Positions 1-5,796 of a stretch of DNA of 14,279 nucleotides are shown here, one piece after another. Source of the DNA: GCA-002722245 sp964230605. Its GTDB lineage: Bacteria > Bacteroidota > Bacteroidia > Flavobacteriales_C > GCA-002722245. The notes beneath the pieces are model-generated. The model saw only the letters and a list, made by a program, of their open reading frames with translations, ran no database searches and had not been told where the DNA came from. Both the position numbers and the translations under genes were made by a program. The number at the start of each line of letters is the position of its first letter. Within the stretch, counting starts at the first letter, position 1. The DNA lies in the NCBI GenBank assembly GCA_964230605.1, contig CAXRIN010000024.1, forward strand, positions 1-14,279, written 5' to 3'.

Positions 1-140
1 ACATAGATCTTTTAAGGGATTTATTGTAAATACTATTGCAGCTTTAATTGCATATTCTTTCTTCCCTAAAAAACCGAAGATTAAATTTCAAGAAATTAAG
101 ACATGCCAATTAACTATTTTTTAGAATCGAGCTCAGGTTA
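1..140 (+). mobile_element. Right end of an IS982-like insertion sequence (partial)
   Basis: The window opens inside an insertion sequence. Its transposase reading frame ends at 124. The bases just after it, AATCGAGCTCAGGTT at 125-139, look like the terminal inverted repeat. The other end lies outside the window, so neither the repeat pair nor a target duplication can be confirmed, and the boundary near 140 is an estimate. The element ends about 17 bp before the ccoP stop codon, in convergent orientation, so it sits immediately downstream of the oxidase operon. Confidence 0.6.
2..124 (+). CDS. IS982-family-like transposase, C-terminal fragment
   Basis: An open frame enters from the left edge and ends at TAG 122-124, giving 40 residues. 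It begins HRSFKGFIVNTIAALIAYSF and is followed by FPKKPKIKF. An arginine-rich HRS motif, then a hydrophobic stretch ending in AYSFFPKKP, is what I know from the C-terminus of IS982-family transposases (usual ending: SRHRS, hydrophobic segment, IAY, KKP). Only the last tenth or so of the protein is present, so the DDE residues cannot be seen. The family call rests on this short tail and could be wrong in detail, but a transposase end is the best reading. The frame has no start inside the window. Confidence 0.6.
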   Translation, partial: HRSFKGFIVNTIAALIAYSFFPKKPKIKFQEIKTCQLTIF

Positions 141-156
141 AAATGTATACCTAAAA

Positions 157-978
157 CTATTTAGAATACTTTTCCCCTTCAGCTTCTTTTCCATTCGGAG
201 GATTAGTTCCCTGTAAAGTATTGATGTAAGAAATTACTTGTTGAACCTCTTTAGACTTTAATTTACCAGCCCACTTCGGCATACCTCCTTTACCATTGGT
301 TACAACAGTGAAAATAGATTTAATATCCCCTCCGTTTAACCAATACTCATCAGTAAGGTTTGGTCCTACATCTCCTGCTCCGCCTTCTAAGTGACAAGAC
401 TTACAATTTTTATTGTAAAGTTCCTTTCCTTTTGCGACAGAACCAGCATCCTCCAGATAAACTACATTATCAGCACTAATGAAATCCTTCAAAGTAGCTT
501 TATATGCTTCAACCTCTTTTCTGGCTTCTAACATTTCCTCATTATACTCTTCTGTACTTGATGGCCCAAGTTCCATTACATGATAATGGACGAAGTATAT
601 ACCGGCCCAAAGAATACAGAAATAGAATCCATATAACCACCATGGTGGCAAATTATTATCTAATTCTCTAATTCCATCGTACTCATGATCCATTAATATT
701 GTATGCTCCTCTTCAATTGGAACTACATCTGTTAATGCCTGCATTACTGCAGATGGCTCATCAACTTTCTCCTTTTTCTTTTTCTCAACATATGCTCCCG
801 GATACAATCCTTTTGTTATGCTGTGAAACAAGTTACCTAGATACAAAAGCACAAGACTAAATACTAGTAAACTCGCTAATAAAGAAACCGCCAGACTATC
901 GTTCCAAAATTCACTCGAAGAGAGGTACTCGAATAAATCGAAGCTTTCCTCTATTTGTATGTTGTTTGTTCCTTCCAT
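157..978 (-). CDS. ccoP: cbb3-type cytochrome c oxidase subunit III (CcoP), mono-heme
   Basis: This 273-residue membrane-anchored cytochrome c passes electrons to the CcoNO core of the cbb3 terminal oxidase. Two membrane segments are visible (about 28-50 and 114-132). Between them is the conserved stretch HEYDGIRELDNNLPPWW (98-114) of the CcoP N-terminal domain. One heme-binding site, CKSCH, lies at 192-196. The likely axial methionine is M233 in GGMPKWAG. Proteobacterial CcoP carries two CxxCH motifs; this one carries one, as is common in Bacteroidota. The start ATG (978) lies 20 nt after the ccoQ stop. The C-terminus looks complete. An IS end begins about 17 bp beyond the stop, where ccoG and ccoH often follow in this phylum. 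Confidence 0.95.
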   Translation of the reverse strand: MEGTNNIQIEESFDLFEYLSSSEFWNDSLAVSLLASLLVFSLVLLYLGNLFHSITKGLYPGAYVEKKKKEKVDEPSAVMQALTDVVPIEEEHTILMDHEYDGIRELDNNLPPWWLYGFYFCILWAGIYFVHYHVMELGPSSTEEYNEEMLEARKEVEAYKATLKDFISADNVVYLEDAGSVAKGKELYNKNCKSCHLEGGAGDVGPNLTDEYWLNGGDIKSIFTVVTNGKGGMPKWAGKLKSKEVQQVISYINTLQGTNPPNGKEAEGEKYSK

Positions 979-998
979 TTTTAATGCTCTTTTAATTT

Positions 999-1166
999 TT
1001 AATCGTTTAATGGAATATTTTTCATTTCATTAACACTTTTCTTGCTCATTTTGAACACTAACACTCCCATAATTACAAAGAATAAAAAGAAGATGATTAG
1101 TGAGATTACTGGGTATATTTCAATACCCAGAATCGATTCCATATTACCTTTTATAAATTTCAACAT
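999..1166 (-). CDS. ccoQ: Small cbb3 oxidase subunit, CcoQ-like
   Basis: This is a 55-residue single-span membrane protein, read from ATG 1166 to TAA 999. It has a short N-terminal part (MLKFIKGNMESILGIEIYP), one hydrophobic helix at about 18-38, and a basic tail (KMSKKSVNEMK). It lies exactly where CcoQ/FixQ is expected, between ccoNO (7-nt gap) and ccoP (20-nt gap), on the same strand. CcoQ stabilises the assembled cbb3 complex. The sequence itself is weakly conserved across the family, so the call rests mainly on size, topology and position. No alternative long frame covers this interval. Confidence 0.85.
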   Translation of the reverse strand: MLKFIKGNMESILGIEIYPVISLIIFFLFFVIMGVLVFKMSKKSVNEMKNIPLND

Positions 1167-1173
1167 GGCTTAA

Positions 1174-3321
1174 TTATTTTGTAGTGTAAATATCTGTTCC
1201 TAATCTCTGTAGGTAAGCAATAAGAGCAATAATCTCCCTATCTGCTGGCACCTCAATTTTATCTTTCTTCAAGCTTTCTTGAATTTTTGCTGCTTGAGCT
1301 TTCAAATCTTCAATTGATTTCGCCGCATAACCTTCTTCGTAAGGAACACCCAGCGTTATCATAGCATTAATTTTATTTGGAGTTGATTCAATATCTAATT
1401 CATCTTCAATCAACCAAGGATATTGTGGCATAATCGACCCTTCCGATACAGAAGTTGGATCCATCATGTGACGGAAATGCCAACTATCAGACTTGTAATC
1501 CATCACTCCTGCCGAAACTCCTTCGCGAGCTAAATCTGGCCCTGTTCTTTTAGACCCCCATTGGAATGGGTGATCGTAAACAAATTCTCCAGCTTTAGAA
1601 TACTCTCCGTATCTAGCAGTTTCTGACCTAAATGGTCTTACCATTTGAGAGTGACAGTTGTAACAACCCTCTCTCAAATACAAGTCACGCCCTTGTAATT
1701 CTAGTGGTGTATAAGGTTTAACCGCTTCAATTGTTTTTACATTAGACTCAACTAAGAATGTAGGAACCATTTCAATCGCACCTCCAATAAGGATTACAAT
1801 TAAAGCTCCAACCATTAATTTAACAGGTCTTTTCTCAATCCATCTGTGCCAGTATTCTTTACCTTCTCCGTGGTGTTCTGTCATTTCTGCTAAAGCTGGA
1901 GCTTCCGCTTCCTCCTCTGCTGTAAACGAACCTTGTTTGATTGTTTTTCTAAGGTTAACTAACATTACAATCGAACCTACAATGTATATTGTACCCCCTA
2001 TCGCTCTTGTCCAGTAAAAGAATTCTAACTCTGTTAATGTTTCCAAAAAGTTAGGGTAAGCTAATGTTCCATCAGGATTAAAATCTTTCCACATTAAACT
2101 TTGGAATATACCTGCAAAGTACATTGGAACAGCATAGATGATAATACCTAATGTACCTAACCAAAAGTGAGTGTTAGCTAATTTTTGTGAGTAAAGCTTT
2201 GTATTAAACATTTTAGGTATCAAATAGTAAAGAATACCAAATGTTAAGAACCCGTTCCACCCTAAAGCTCCAACGTGTACGTGAGCAATTGTCCAGTCTG
2301 TAAAGTGAGAAATCGCATTTACATTTTTAAGAGAAAGCATTGGACCTTCAAAAGTTGCCATACCGTAAGCAGTAACAGCTACTACCATGAATTTCAGCAC
2401 GGCGCTTTCTCTTACTTTATCCCAAGCACCTCTTAAGGTTAAAAGTCCATTTAACATACCTCCCCAAGATGGAGCAATTAACATGATAGAGAAAACCGTT
2501 CCTAAAGATTGTGCCCAATCTGGTAAAGACGTATATAACAAGTGGTGAGGACCAGCCCAGATATAAATAAAGATTAATGCCCAGAAGTGAACGATCGATA
2601 ATCTATAAGAATAAACTGGTCTGTTAGCAGCTTTTGGAATAAAGTAGTACATCAACCCTAAGAAAGGCGTAGTTAAGAAAAATGCAACCGCATTATGACC
2701 ATACCACCATTGAACTAATGCATCCTGTACACCCGCGTACCATGAATAAGATTTTAAAAAGCTAACTGGTAATTCAAATGAGTTAACAATGTGTAAAACA
2801 GCAACTGTAACAAATGATGCTATATAAAACCAAATTGCTACATATATATGTGAAACTCTTCTTTTAAGAATAGTTCCAAACATGTTCCAACCGAAAACAA
2901 CCCAAACAATTGCAATTGCAATATCAATAGGCCATTCAAGTTCAGCATATTCTTTACCTGTTGTATAACCCAAAGGAAGAGTAATTGCAGCCGAAACAAT
3001 GATGATTTGCCATCCCCAGAAATTTATAGCAGATAAAGTATCACTAAAAATTCTTGCTTTACATAACCTTTGAAGTGAATAGTAAATACCTGCAAACATT
3101 GCGTTACCTACAAAGGCAAAAATTACCGCATTTGTGTGCAGAGGTCTTAACCGACCGAAAGATAACCATGGCATATCCGGCAATAAATCTGGTAAAACCA
3201 GTTGAAGCGCCAGGATTAACCCTACTGTAAACCCTACCATCCCAAAAATAATCGCGGCGTACGAGAATTGCCTTACGACTTTGTTGTTGTAGGAGAACTG
3301 TTCCATTTGTGCATTACTCAT
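1174..3321 (-). CDS. ccoNO: cbb3-type cytochrome c oxidase, fused subunits I and II (CcoN-CcoO)
   Basis: This 715-residue protein fuses the catalytic heme-copper subunit CcoN (about 1-460) to the mono-heme cytochrome c subunit CcoO (about 495-715). The CcoN part shows the low-spin heme ligand H62 (RPLHTNA). Copper ligands are H209 (WWYGHNAV) and H259/H260 (AGPHHLL). H347/H349 (IAHVHVGALGW) bind the high-spin and low-spin hemes. The linker at 465-485 is acidic (EEEAEAPALAEMTEHH). The CcoO part has a membrane anchor (about 500-521), CYNCH at 553-557 and the methionine ligand M631 in SIMPQYPW. The fusion is typical of Bacteroidota. The enzyme reduces oxygen to water with high affinity and pumps protons. 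Its ATG overlaps the ccoS stop by 8 nt, implying translational coupling. Confidence 0.97.
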   Translation of the reverse strand: MSNAQMEQFSYNNKVVRQFSYAAIIFGMVGFTVGLILALQLVLPDLLPDMPWLSFGRLRPLHTNAVIFAFVGNAMFAGIYYSLQRLCKARIFSDTLSAINFWGWQIIIVSAAITLPLGYTTGKEYAELEWPIDIAIAIVWVVFGWNMFGTILKRRVSHIYVAIWFYIASFVTVAVLHIVNSFELPVSFLKSYSWYAGVQDALVQWWYGHNAVAFFLTTPFLGLMYYFIPKAANRPVYSYRLSIVHFWALIFIYIWAGPHHLLYTSLPDWAQSLGTVFSIMLIAPSWGGMLNGLLTLRGAWDKVRESAVLKFMVVAVTAYGMATFEGPMLSLKNVNAISHFTDWTIAHVHVGALGWNGFLTFGILYYLIPKMFNTKLYSQKLANTHFWLGTLGIIIYAVPMYFAGIFQSLMWKDFNPDGTLAYPNFLETLTELEFFYWTRAIGGTIYIVGSIVMLVNLRKTIKQGSFTAEEEAEAPALAEMTEHHGEGKEYWHRWIEKRPVKLMVGALIVILIGGAIEMVPTFLVESNVKTIEAVKPYTPLELQGRDLYLREGCYNCHSQMVRPFRSETARYGEYSKAGEFVYDHPFQWGSKRTGPDLAREGVSAGVMDYKSDSWHFRHMMDPTSVSEGSIMPQYPWLIEDELDIESTPNKINAMITLGVPYEEGYAAKSIEDLKAQAAKIQESLKKDKIEVPADREIIALIAYLQRLGTDIYTTK

Positions 3322-3475
3322 TGTTCTCTTGCTTTAAATTATTATCATCTAACATTCTTAAGGCTGGTGTGTAATCATCCTCAAACTGGCCTCGCGATAC
3401 CGACCAAATAAAAAAGCCTAGGAAAACAATTGCTACCGCAAGACTCACAGCTATTAAAAGGATGATTACATTCAT
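3314..3475 (-). CDS. ccoS: cbb3 oxidase maturation protein CcoS
   Basis: This is a 53-residue protein, read from ATG 3475 to TAA 3314. It has one N-terminal membrane helix (about 3-24) followed by FIWSVSRGQFEDDYTPALRM. The WSVxxGQFDD-type stretch just after the helix is the hallmark of CcoS, which is needed to insert heme and copper into the CcoN subunit. The last 8 nt (ATGAGTAA) overlap the ccoNO start. It is the first gene of the operon. The copper-pump gene ccoI, often the neighbour upstream, is absent here; regulatory sequence and a putative small RNA occupy that place. Confidence 0.92.
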   Translation of the reverse strand: MNVIILLIAVSLAVAIVFLGFFIWSVSRGQFEDDYTPALRMLDDNNLKQENNE

Positions 3476-3492
3476 TTCGCCTTAATTTCTAG

Positions 3493-3500
3493 CAAAGGTG
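3493..3500 (-). promoter_or_regulatory. Possible -7 box of the cco operon
   Basis: On the minus strand this reads CACCTTTG, one mismatch from the Bacteroidota -7 consensus TAnnTTTG. It would start transcription near 3489, about 13 nt upstream of the ccoS ATG. No TTTG-like -33 box is found at the right distance, as expected if an activator bound near -41 replaces it (see the FNR-like sites). Confidence 0.35.
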
Positions 3501-3522
3501 ACTTTAAAGCAGAGAGATTAAA

Positions 3523-3536
3523 ATGATGTGGGTCAA
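3523..3536 (-). promoter_or_regulatory. FNR/CRP-family-like site, promoter-proximal
   Basis: The minus strand reads TTGACCCACATCAT, matching 8 of the 10 defined bases of the FNR consensus TTGAT-N4-ATCAA. Its centre (3529.5) is 22 bp, about two helical turns, from the centre of the stronger palindrome at 3542-3561. It is also about 41 bp upstream of the inferred cco transcription start, the classic class II activator position. Which FNR/CRP-type protein binds is unknown. Confidence 0.4.
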
Positions 3537-3541
3537 AGTTC

Positions 3542-3561
3542 AACATGATTTATATCATGTT
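3542..3561. promoter_or_regulatory. FNR/CRP-family-like palindrome upstream of ccoS
   Basis: AACATGATTTATATCATGTT has two perfect 8-bp inverted arms around a 4-bp spacer. The core ATGAT-N4-ATCAT is a close variant of the FNR site TTGAT-N4-ATCAA. It lies 67 bp upstream of ccoS. In many bacteria cbb3 oxidases are induced under low oxygen by FNR-type regulators, so this is a plausible oxygen-control operator for the operon. Confidence 0.55.
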
Positions 3562-3576
3562 TAGGAAATAACAAAT

Positions 3577-3600
3577 AAAAAAAGGCATCCGAAGATGCCT
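3577..3600 (-). terminator. Intrinsic terminator with UUCG tetraloop
   Basis: On the minus strand the sequence is AGGCATC-TTCG-GATGCCT, a 7-bp stem closed by a very stable tetraloop, followed by seven T. No minus-strand protein gene lies upstream for more than 1.6 kb, so it most likely ends the putative small RNA at 3577-3660. It also insulates the cco promoter from upstream transcription. Confidence 0.8.
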
Positions 3601-3660
3601 AACCTAACCTGGTTCTTGCGAACCTTTATTGACCGAAAAATCTTTGAGTTTTAGTTGTTG
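3577..3660 (-). ncRNA. Putative small RNA upstream of the cco operon
   Basis: Three elements line up on the minus strand with no reading frame: a perfect -7 box TAAATTTG (3671-3664), a hairpin GGTTC-GCAA-GAACC with a GNRA loop (3624-3611), and the UUCG-capped terminator with seven T (3600-3577). Between the hairpins is AGGTTAGGTT. The predicted transcript starts near 3660 and is about 85 nt long. No good -33 box was found. I do not recognise the RNA family; it does not resemble tmRNA, RNase P RNA, SRP RNA or a tRNA. The alternative is a leader or decayed remnant of a lost minus-strand gene. Confidence 0.45.
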
Positions 3661-3663
3661 ATT

Positions 3664-3671
3664 CAAATTTA
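3664..3671 (-). promoter_or_regulatory. -7 promoter box for the putative small RNA
   Basis: The minus strand reads TAAATTTG, a perfect match to TAnnTTTG. The next feature downstream is the two-hairpin element with its terminator, which gives this box a target. A TTTG -33 element is not evident 17-23 bp upstream. Confidence 0.4.
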
Positions 3672-3812
3672 AGCACAATGAAAAGGTTTTGTGGTCATAG
3701 ATGATTATTCGGGAGCATCGGATTAGAATTCGGTCGTTTTGAGCTCAAATATGATTTTAAAGACAAAATATCTTGTTTTGTTAGCTAAATGTTAACTCTT
3801 GTATAAAAGCCC

Positions 3813-3843
3813 TTTACTAGAAAGAAAAAAATACAGAAATTTG
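3813..3843 (+). promoter_or_regulatory. Possible promoter of the siaC-like pseudogene
   Basis: TTTA (3813-3816) and GAAATTTG (3836-3843), 19 bp apart, match the Bacteroidota -33 TTTG and -7 TAnnTTTG boxes with one mismatch each. The ATG at 3863 follows about 20 nt after the -7 box. Between here and the small RNA promoter (3672-3812) I see no gene or clear structure. Confidence 0.35.
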
Positions 3844-3862
3844 CGTCAATCAGTAATACGCC

Positions 3863-4282
3863 ATGCAATCGTTGTTTTTAAAAGGAACTGAATTCACACC
3901 AGAGTTTAATTATGAAGTTGAAAACTTCACGATTGAAATCTAAGGAGAATCAAACATTGAAAAAAATAATCCTTTTTATACTTCAATAACTGAATTCATT
4001 TCGACAATTGAGCTCGCTAAACCAATGCGTTTAAATATTGAATTTAAGCTCTCGAGCATTTGCAGATTATCAAAGCGAGGTTTGTTGTTTTTTTTACTGC
4101 GATTAAAAGAGCTTCAAGTTCATTGTAAAACTGACGTCAGAATCAATTGGCATTACTCTACTGAAAATAGCCTTGTAAAGATAATTGGCGAAGATTTGGA
4201 ATACATGGTAATGATTCCCATCAACACAATTGAGTCTGTTATCACTGAAGTACCGGAAGAGGAATTAGTAGCTTCTTTATAA
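3863..4282 (+). pseudogene. SiaC/DUF1987-family regulatory phosphoprotein, broken by a nonsense codon
   Basis: Reading from ATG 3863 gives MQSLFLKGTEFTPEFNYEVE followed by NFTIEI, then TAA (3941-3943). The same frame then continues GESNIEKNNPF and on to the end at 4282. DUF1987/SiaC proteins have EISGES at this place, so the TAA probably replaces a serine TCA codon. Full length would be 139 codons, close to the family's roughly 125. The later part keeps family features (INWHYSTEN and GEDLEYMVMIPI). However, the loop that normally reads FNTSS, which carries the phosphorylated residue, is ICRLSKR here. In the family, phosphorylation and dephosphorylation control partner proteins in signalling. 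No SiaA or SiaB partner is nearby. An 85-codon remnant could start at ATG 4025. Confidence 0.8.
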
Positions 4283-4304
4283 CATTCTTTTTCCACTTTA
4301 TACT

Positions 4305-4312
4305 TACATTTG
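4305..4312 (+). promoter_or_regulatory. -7 promoter box of psd
   Basis: TACATTTG matches TAnnTTTG exactly and lies 23 bp after the pseudogene stop and 28 bp before the psd GTG. It supports a start downstream of 4312 and an independent transcript for psd. No good -33 TTTG is visible. Confidence 0.5.
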
Positions 4313-4339
4313 CGCTTCGTTTTAAAGCGTTATCTCTTA

Positions 4340-5218
4340 GTGGAAATCAAATTTATCAATAGAAAAACAGGAGAAATCCAAAAAGAAACTCCACCAGCTG
4401 AGGGATTATTAAAGTTCCTATACGATAACCCTTTTGGAAAAACAGCTATTTTACCTTTAGCTAAAAGAAAATTCATCTCTGCCAAATATGGTAAGAAAAT
4501 GAATAAAGCCAAATCTGCTACAAAAATCCAAGCTTTCGTGAATTCGCTTGGTATTGATATGAGTGAATCAGAAAAATCCATTCACGAGTTTAAAACTTTT
4601 AATGAATTTTTTTACCGAAAGTTAAAAAAGGATGCAAGGCCGATAGGTGAAGGTTTTGTTTCACCAGGAGATGGGCGATTGTTGGCTTTTGAAAATGTTG
4701 CAGACGTTCATAAGTTTTTTGTTAAAGGCCGTGAATTTACTATTGCTGAGTTTCTTGGAGATAAAGATTTGGCGAAAAAACATCAAAACGACGCACTATT
4801 AATTTTAAGACTTGCTCCCAATGATTATCACCGCTTTCACTTTCCTTATGCAGGTAATGCATCTGAAATTCAAAAGATAAAAGGTGATTATTTTTCCGTT
4901 TCTCCATACGCGTTGGCAAGTAATTTCACAAAAGTATTTTGTGAAAACAAACGTGAATACTGTACTTTATCAACCTTGGATAAAGGTGATATTATTTTAG
5001 CACCTGTTGGAGCTACAATGGTTGGTGGAATTATTGAGACCTACTCTCCTAATTCCGACGTTGAGAAAGGAGACGAAATGGGATATTTTGCTTTTGGTGG
5101 GTCAACTGTAGTTATTCTTATTGATAAAAACAAAATAAGCATCGACTCAGACATTTTAGAAAACACGAAGAATAAAATTGAAACCTATGTTAAGATGGGT
5201 GAAAGTATTGGAAAATAA
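4340..5218 (+). CDS. psd: Phosphatidylserine decarboxylase proenzyme
   Basis: This enzyme converts phosphatidylserine to phosphatidylethanolamine at the membrane. It is made as a proenzyme that cleaves itself to form a pyruvoyl group. Reading from GTG 4340 gives 292 residues beginning MEIKFINRKTGEI, which fits the usual Bacteroidota N-terminus. A TTG at 4310 in the same frame sits inside the -7 promoter box and is rejected. The catalytic aspartate is in SPGDGRLL, the histidine in NDYHRFHFPYAG, and the self-cleavage site is Gly254-Ser255 in FAFGGSTVVIL. The conserved FNEFFYRKL stretch precedes them. The gene looks complete and is a single transcription unit with a terminator directly after the stop. 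Confidence 0.93.
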   Translation: MEIKFINRKTGEIQKETPPAEGLLKFLYDNPFGKTAILPLAKRKFISAKYGKKMNKAKSATKIQAFVNSLGIDMSESEKSIHEFKTFNEFFYRKLKKDARPIGEGFVSPGDGRLLAFENVADVHKFFVKGREFTIAEFLGDKDLAKKHQNDALLILRLAPNDYHRFHFPYAGNASEIQKIKGDYFSVSPYALASNFTKVFCENKREYCTLSTLDKGDIILAPVGATMVGGIIETYSPNSDVEKGDEMGYFAFGGSTVVILIDKNKISIDSDILENTKNKIETYVKMGESIGK

Positions 5219-5245
5219 AAAGCTGGCTTAAAAACCAGCTCTTTT
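5219..5245. terminator. Bidirectional terminator between psd and the LTxxQ gene
   Basis: The stem AGCTGG/CCAGCT (5221-5226 and 5235-5240) has an 8-nt loop. T-runs follow it on the plus strand (CTTTT) and on the minus strand (TTTTTATTTT). It begins at the psd stop codon and lies about 35 nt past the stop of the convergent minus-strand gene. Confidence 0.7.
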
Positions 5246-5278
5246 GTCATTACTTTTTTCTCGCCTCTCTCCTTTCCT

Positions 5279-5647
5279 TTAATAACTTTTTTGTTCAGGA
5301 GTTAAAGTCGCTCTAAACTCCTCTTTTTGAGCCTTTCTAATAGCTTTAATTTCAGCTCTCATTGCATTTTGTTCGGGTGTTAGAATTGAATTAATTTTCT
5401 CATGCCGCTGTTTTCTCGTCAATGTCGCATCTTTTTTTATTTCTTTTTGAGCAGGAGTTAACGTCTCTTTAAAAGCTTTCATTTTGGGCTTTAGCGTCTC
5501 ACAATGACGTATTTTCATTTCAATTTGCTCAGGTGTAAAAATATCTTTATTTCTAATTTTTTCATCACAAGACTTTCCGCCTCCTGCAAATGCTATTGAC
5601 GAAATAAACATTACTAGAATCACTGGAATTAATTTAATTATTTTCAT
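5279..5647 (-). CDS. Periplasmic LTxxQ-repeat protein (Spy/CpxP-like)
   Basis: This 122-residue protein has a clear signal peptide (1-21, cleaved after SIAFA), so the mature protein is about 101 residues and periplasmic. Five LTxxQ-type motifs occur: FTPEQ 37, LTPAQ 63, LTRKQ 76, LTPEQ 89 and LTPEQ 115. LTxxQ motifs mark the Spy/CpxP family of helical periplasmic stress chaperones. The motifs are spaced by multiples of 13 residues, which is unusually regular. Two cysteines (C27, C49) could pair. The rest is highly basic and charged. It is transcribed away from the GH18 gene across a 149-bp intergenic region with paired TTGTCT repeats. Orthology to Spy is not claimed. Confidence 0.75.
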   Translation of the reverse strand: MKIIKLIPVILVMFISSIAFAGGGKSCDEKIRNKDIFTPEQIEMKIRHCETLKPKMKAFKETLTPAQKEIKKDATLTRKQRHEKINSILTPEQNAMRAEIKAIRKAQKEEFRATLTPEQKSY

Positions 5648-5671
5648 GGCTAAATCATTTTATGGTTTCTT

Positions 5672-5691
5672 GTAAGACAATTCCCAGACAA
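5672..5691 (-). promoter_or_regulatory. Direct repeat TTGTCT-N5-TTGTCT upstream of the LTxxQ gene
   Basis: On the minus strand, TTGTCT (5691-5686) and TTGTCT (5680-5675) are separated by 5 bp, an 11-bp period, ending 24 bp before the LTxxQ start codon. Two half-sites one helical turn apart are the usual layout for OmpR/PhoB-type response regulators. In E. coli, CpxR uses GTAAA-N5-GTAAA to control the LTxxQ proteins CpxP and Spy. The regulator here is unknown. Confidence 0.45.
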
Positions 5692-5716
5692 AAAGGTTTA
5701 ATCCAATTTTTTGTTT

Positions 5717-5735
5717 TTGTCTTACTCTTGTCTTA
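5717..5735 (+). promoter_or_regulatory. Direct repeat TTGTCT-N5-TTGTCT upstream of the GH18 gene
   Basis: TTGTCTTAC (5717-5725) and TTGTCTTA (5728-5735) are 11 bp apart and lie 61 bp before the GH18 start. They mirror the pair at 5672-5691 across the divergent promoter region, so the arms GTAAGACAA and TTGTCTTAC also form a 9-bp inverted repeat. A weak -7-like TATCTTG lies at 5768-5774. Confidence 0.45.
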
Positions 5736-5796
5736 GCGTGAAAGTTTTATTCGCTTTTAAAAAAACATATCTTGAAGCAAACCTTAACCTTAGCTT

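Noticed and set aside
3863..3960. TAA in the siaC-like gene as a recoding (readthrough or restart) signal.
   Set aside because: The phosphorylation loop is also degraded and no recoding element is visible, so simple pseudogene decay is the simpler reading.
4330..4581. Minus-strand frame of 83 codons overlapping psd.
   Set aside because: It is antisense to the conserved psd N-terminus and has no family resemblance.
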